Shown: piece after piece, positions 5,952 through 7,602 of the stretch
Position numbering within the stretch: the first letter of the stretch is position 1
How the letters are laid out: every line of letters begins with the position of its first letter
NCBI GenBank assembly: GCA_016931365.1
Contig: JAFGEY010000327.1
Location: 1 to 7,602 of the forward strand
Direction: 5' to 3'
DNA from: Anaerolineae bacterium
Lineage (GTDB): Bacteria > Chloroflexota > Anaerolineae > JAFGEY01
DNA length: 7,602 nucleotides
Position numbers and translations under genes: made by a program
Notes under the pieces: generated by a model
Seen by the model: the letters and a program-made list of their open reading frames with translations, nothing else
Databases searched by the model: none
Told to the model about the DNA's origin: nothing

Positions 5952-5986
5952 GCCCGGATGCATCGGGCGTGAGATTTGTTAGGAGG
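5952..5986 (+). promoter_or_regulatory. rpsM leader hairpin and Shine-Dalgarno
   Basis: GCCCG (5952-5956) pairs with CGGGC (5964-5968) around a 7-nt loop containing the palindrome ATGCAT; a T-G pair can extend it at the base. The stem ends 12 nt before AGGAGG (5981-5986). T5 (5945-5949) lies before the stem and not after it, so it is not an intrinsic terminator on the + strand. In E. coli the S4 repressor binds a pseudoknot at the rpsM start; no resemblance to that structure can be shown here. Confidence 0.4.
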
Positions 5987-5991
5987 AAATT

Positions 5992-6381
5992 ATGGCGCGT
6001 ATTGCTGGCGTGGACCTGCCGCGCGACAAACGAGTTGAAGTCGGACTGACGTATCTCTATGGCATTGGCCGTGCGGCCAGCAACGAAATTCTGGCCGAAG
6101 CCGGCGTGAACCCGGGTACTCGGGTCAAAGACCTTGCCGAAGACGAGATCGCGCGTCTGCGCGAAATCATCTCCCGCAACTACCGGGTTGAAGGTGATTT
6201 GCGGCGTGAAGTGAGCATGAACATCAAGCGTTTGATAGAGATCGGCTGCTATCGCGGGCTTCGCCATCGTCGTGGGTTGCCGGTGTATGGGCAGCGCACC
6301 AAGACCAACGCGCGGACCCGTAAAGGCCCCAAGAAGACGGTCGCCGGACGTGGTCGCCGTCGCGGTGCGAAGAAAAAGTAA
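5992..6381 (+). CDS. rpsM: 30S ribosomal protein S13
   Basis: S13 sits in the head of the 30S subunit, forms bridges to the 50S central protuberance and touches P-site tRNA with its basic tail. The protein has 129 residues, slightly long for the family because of an extended [11 protein letters not shown] tail. It begins [26 protein letters not shown], contains a helix-two-turn-helix core, and shows the signature [13 protein letters not shown] (86-98) followed by [18 protein letters not shown]. Residue 99 is Tyr where LPVRGQRT is the usual form. ATG 5992 has a full AGGAGG at 5981-5986, 5 nt upstream. In many bacteria rpsM opens the alpha operon (S13, S11, S4, RpoA, L17); here it follows rpmJ by 49 bp, so it could be in the same transcript. 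Confidence 0.98.
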   Translation: MARIAGVDLPRDKRVEVGLTYLYGIGRAASNEILAEAGVNPGTRVKDLAEDEIARLREIISRNYRVEGDLRREVSMNIKRLIEIGCYRGLRHRRGLPVYGQRTKTNARTRKGPKKTVAGRGRRRGAKKK

Positions 6382-6383
6382 AT

Positions 6384-6407
6384 CAGGTTATAGGTAGCAA
6401 CCACCTG
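6384..6407 (+). promoter_or_regulatory. First hairpin of the rpsK leader
   Basis: CAGGT (6384-6388) pairs with ACCTG (6403-6407), and inside it GGT (6393-6395) pairs with ACC (6400-6402) around an AGCA loop, leaving TATA (6389-6392) as a one-sided bulge. It begins 2 nt after the rpsM stop codon and lies just before the CCGG-type hairpin of the same leader. No T tract follows. The role is unknown, and a chance inverted repeat is possible. Confidence 0.35.
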
Positions 6408-6411
6408 TTCA

Positions 6412-6436
6412 GTTCCGATTTGTTCGGGATAGGAGG
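6412..6436 (+). promoter_or_regulatory. rpsK leader hairpin, variant of the CCGG module (copy 4)
   Basis: CCGA (6415-6418), loop TTTGT (6419-6423) and TCGG (6424-6427) are followed by GAT and AGGAGG (6431-6436). The top pair has changed from G-C in the other copies to A-T, a compensatory change that keeps the stem. GTT (6412-6414) can pair with GAT (6428-6430) through two wobbles and one A-T pair, giving 7 bp. Loop length and the 3-nt gap to the Shine-Dalgarno match copies 1 and 2. Confidence 0.55.
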
Positions 6437-6440
6437 AAGA

Positions 6441-6848
6441 ATGGCACGAACAAGAGAGCGGATATCCCGTCGTTCGACGGCTCCCCGGCGTGTGCGCAAG
6501 AATGTGCCGGCCGGTCAGGCGCATATTCACGCGACGTTCAACAATACCATCGTTACGATGACTGACATGCAAGGCAACGCGCTTGTTTGGACCAGCGGCG
6601 GCACTGTCGGATATAGCGGTTCGCGGAAAAGCACACCCTATGCAGCCCGTTTGGCGGCTGAAGAAGCAGCCCATAAGGCGATGGAGAATGGAATGCGCGA
6701 GGTCGAGATTTTTGTCAAAGGCCCCGGCCCAGGCCGCGAGTCGGCGATTCGCGCATTGCAGGCATCGGGAATGCGGGTCGTGGCGATCTGTGATGTGACC
6801 CCCATTCCGCACAATGGGTGTCGTCCGCCCAAGAAACGGCGAATGTAA
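6441..6848 (+). CDS. rpsK: 30S ribosomal protein S11
   Basis: S11 forms part of the 30S platform and lines the mRNA exit side near the E site. The protein has 135 residues, a few more than in E. coli. Signatures are [15 protein letters not shown] (28-42), [20 protein letters not shown] (50-69), [15 protein letters not shown] (92-106) and the C-terminal [15 protein letters not shown] (121-135). The Asn-Gly at 125-126 matches the site reported to become isoaspartate in E. coli S11. [11 protein letters not shown] replaces the more frequent GFKGSRKSTPF. ATG 6441 is chosen because AGGAGG at 6431-6436 lies 4 nt upstream; an in-frame TTG at 6420 would lie in the leader hairpin. It lies 59 bp after rpsM, a gap filled by two hairpins, and 16 bp before rpsD. 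Confidence 0.98.
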   Translation: MARTRERISRRSTAPRRVRKNVPAGQAHIHATFNNTIVTMTDMQGNALVWTSGGTVGYSGSRKSTPYAARLAAEEAAHKAMENGMREVEIFVKGPGPGRESAIRALQASGMRVVAICDVTPIPHNGCRPPKKRRM

Positions 6849-6864
6849 GAGTTTAGGAGGCAGA

Positions 6865-7503
6865 ATGGCAAGATATATTGGCCCGGTGTGCAAGCGGTGC
6901 CGACGCGAAGGCAGAAAGCTTTTTCTAAAGGGCGAGCGTTGTTATTCAACCAAGTGTGCGCTCGAACGGCGCGGATATCCACCCGGCGATCATGGACGCG
7001 ATAGCGCGTATCGTCGCCGCCGTGGGACGGCATTTGCCGAGCAGTTGCGCGAAAAGCAAAAAATGCGCCGCATTTACGGCGTACTTGAAAAGCAGTTCCG
7101 TCGTTATTTCGATGAGGCGATACGCCGCAAAGGTATGACGGGCACCAACCTGTTGATCATCCTTGAAACGCGTCTGGACAATGTCGTTTACCGCCTCGGC
7201 TGGGCGACTTCGCGCGCTCATGCCCGGCAGTTGGTCAGTCATGGCCATTTCGACGTTAATGGCAGGCGATGCGACATTCCATCTGCGTTGCTCAATGCAG
7301 GCGATGTGGTGTCTGTCCATCCGACCAGCCACAAGCTGGACTATTTCAAGAGTGTCGAAGAGTCCGTTGGTGGCGACGCGGTTCCGGTTTGGTTGTCGTT
7401 CGATCCGAAGGATATGAGCGGACGTGTGGTTGAGTTGCCATCACGCGAGCAGATCGACCTGGATCTGAACGAGCAGTTGGTTGTCGGTTACTATAGCCGG
7501 TAA
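6865..7503 (+). CDS. rpsD: 30S ribosomal protein S4 (zinc-binding form)
   Basis: S4 nucleates assembly of the 5' domain of 16S rRNA and lines the mRNA entry pore. In several bacteria it is also an autogenous translational repressor. The protein has 212 residues, the usual length. The N-terminus starts [16 protein letters not shown] and keeps four zinc ligands, Cys9, Cys12, Cys26 and Cys31 (CxxC-x13-C-x4-C). The S4 RNA-binding fold follows, with [10 protein letters not shown] (103-112) and [19 protein letters not shown] (116-134). The C-terminus is [12 protein letters not shown] 6865 has AGGAGG at 6855-6860, 4 nt upstream; an upstream in-frame GTG at 6814 would lie within rpsK and lacks family support. 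The 16-nt gap to rpsK carries only the ribosome binding site, without a hairpin. Confidence 0.98.
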   Translation: MARYIGPVCKRCRREGRKLFLKGERCYSTKCALERRGYPPGDHGRDSAYRRRRGTAFAEQLREKQKMRRIYGVLEKQFRRYFDEAIRRKGMTGTNLLIILETRLDNVVYRLGWATSRAHARQLVSHGHFDVNGRRCDIPSALLNAGDVVSVHPTSHKLDYFKSVEESVGGDAVPVWLSFDPKDMSGRVVELPSREQIDLDLNEQLVVGYYSR

Positions 7504-7520
7504 TCGTTGGCAAGTGGACC

Positions 7521-7574
7521 ACTGGGGCGCTGTGTCGCCCAGTCGCATCTGTAGATCAGGTCCTGTCGAGATGC
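7521..7574 (+). promoter_or_regulatory. Two tandem inverted repeats in the rpsD-rpoA gap
   Basis: ACTGGGGCG (7521-7529, one G bulged) pairs with CGCCCAGT (7536-7543) as 8 bp around a CTGTGT loop. One nucleotide later GCATCT (7545-7550) pairs perfectly with AGATGC (7569-7574) around an 18-nt loop. Neither is followed by a T tract, so they are not intrinsic terminators. They fill most of the 96-bp gap before the next ribosome binding site. An mRNA target for S4 or a processing site is conceivable but not shown. Confidence 0.45.
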
Positions 7575-7599
7575 AGTTGCGGTATGAGGAGGGTATACA

Positions 7600-7602
7600 T
7601 TG
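7600..7602 (+). CDS. rpoA: Probable start codon of the next gene, expected rpoA (RNA polymerase alpha subunit)
   Basis: The window ends on TTG, placed 7 nt after a strong Shine-Dalgarno, AGGAGG at 7587-7592 (followed by another G). In the bacterial alpha operon the gene after rpsD is nearly always rpoA. Only the first codon would be visible, so the protein cannot be confirmed; the name rests on gene order. TTG would be a non-canonical start, unlike the ATG or GTG starts of the other genes here. Confidence 0.45.

Noticed and set aside
5943..5968. Intrinsic terminator between rpmJ and rpsM
   Set aside because: The T5 run precedes the stem and no T tract follows it, so it cannot act as a + strand intrinsic terminator; no minus-strand gene ends here.

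Overview
This window is a stretch of the bacterial spc/alpha ribosomal-protein supercluster, with every gene on the + strand. It opens in the last 15 codons of rpsN (S14). It then runs rpsH (S8), rplF (L6), rplR (L18), rpsE (S5), rpmD (L30), rplO (L15), secY, adk, map, rpmJ (L36), rpsM (S13), rpsK (S11) and rpsD (S4). It ends on a TTG that sits 7 nt behind a strong Shine-Dalgarno, most likely the first codon of rpoA. The order is the classical bacterial one, except that infA (IF-1), commonly found between map and rpmJ, is absent: only 23 bp separate those two genes.

The DNA looks moderately GC-rich. The zinc-binding forms of S4 (four Cys) and L36 (Cys3His) and a zinc-type adenylate kinase LID are all present. 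Together with the general look of the proteins, this suggests a non-proteobacterial lineage. My best guess is Chloroflexota (Anaerolineae-like), but this is an impression from sequence style and not a proof.

No coding region is novel, broken or obviously transferred, and there is no mobile element, CRISPR array or RNA gene. Functionally the window is one co-oriented transcription unit. It encodes ribosome parts, the SecY translocon channel, adenylate kinase for nucleotide balance, and methionine aminopeptidase for N-terminal processing. Coupling is tight at rpsE/rpmD (8-nt overlap), adk/map (1 nt apart) and rpsK/rpsD (16 nt).

The unexpected structure lies between the genes. Four leaders (rplF, rplR, adk, rpsK) carry the same hairpin module: CCGG, a 5-6 nt loop, CCGG, exactly 3 nt, then AGGAG(G). 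The stem bases change in a compensatory way between copies. Several other leaders hold unrelated inverted repeats next to or overlapping the Shine-Dalgarno (rpsH, rpsE, rplO, rpsM, rpoA). The longest gap with no gene, 132 bp between rplF and rplR, also contains a stem followed by six T residues that competes with a larger alternative hairpin, which resembles an attenuator. These leader elements are the best candidates for undescribed regulation here. All structures were folded by eye.
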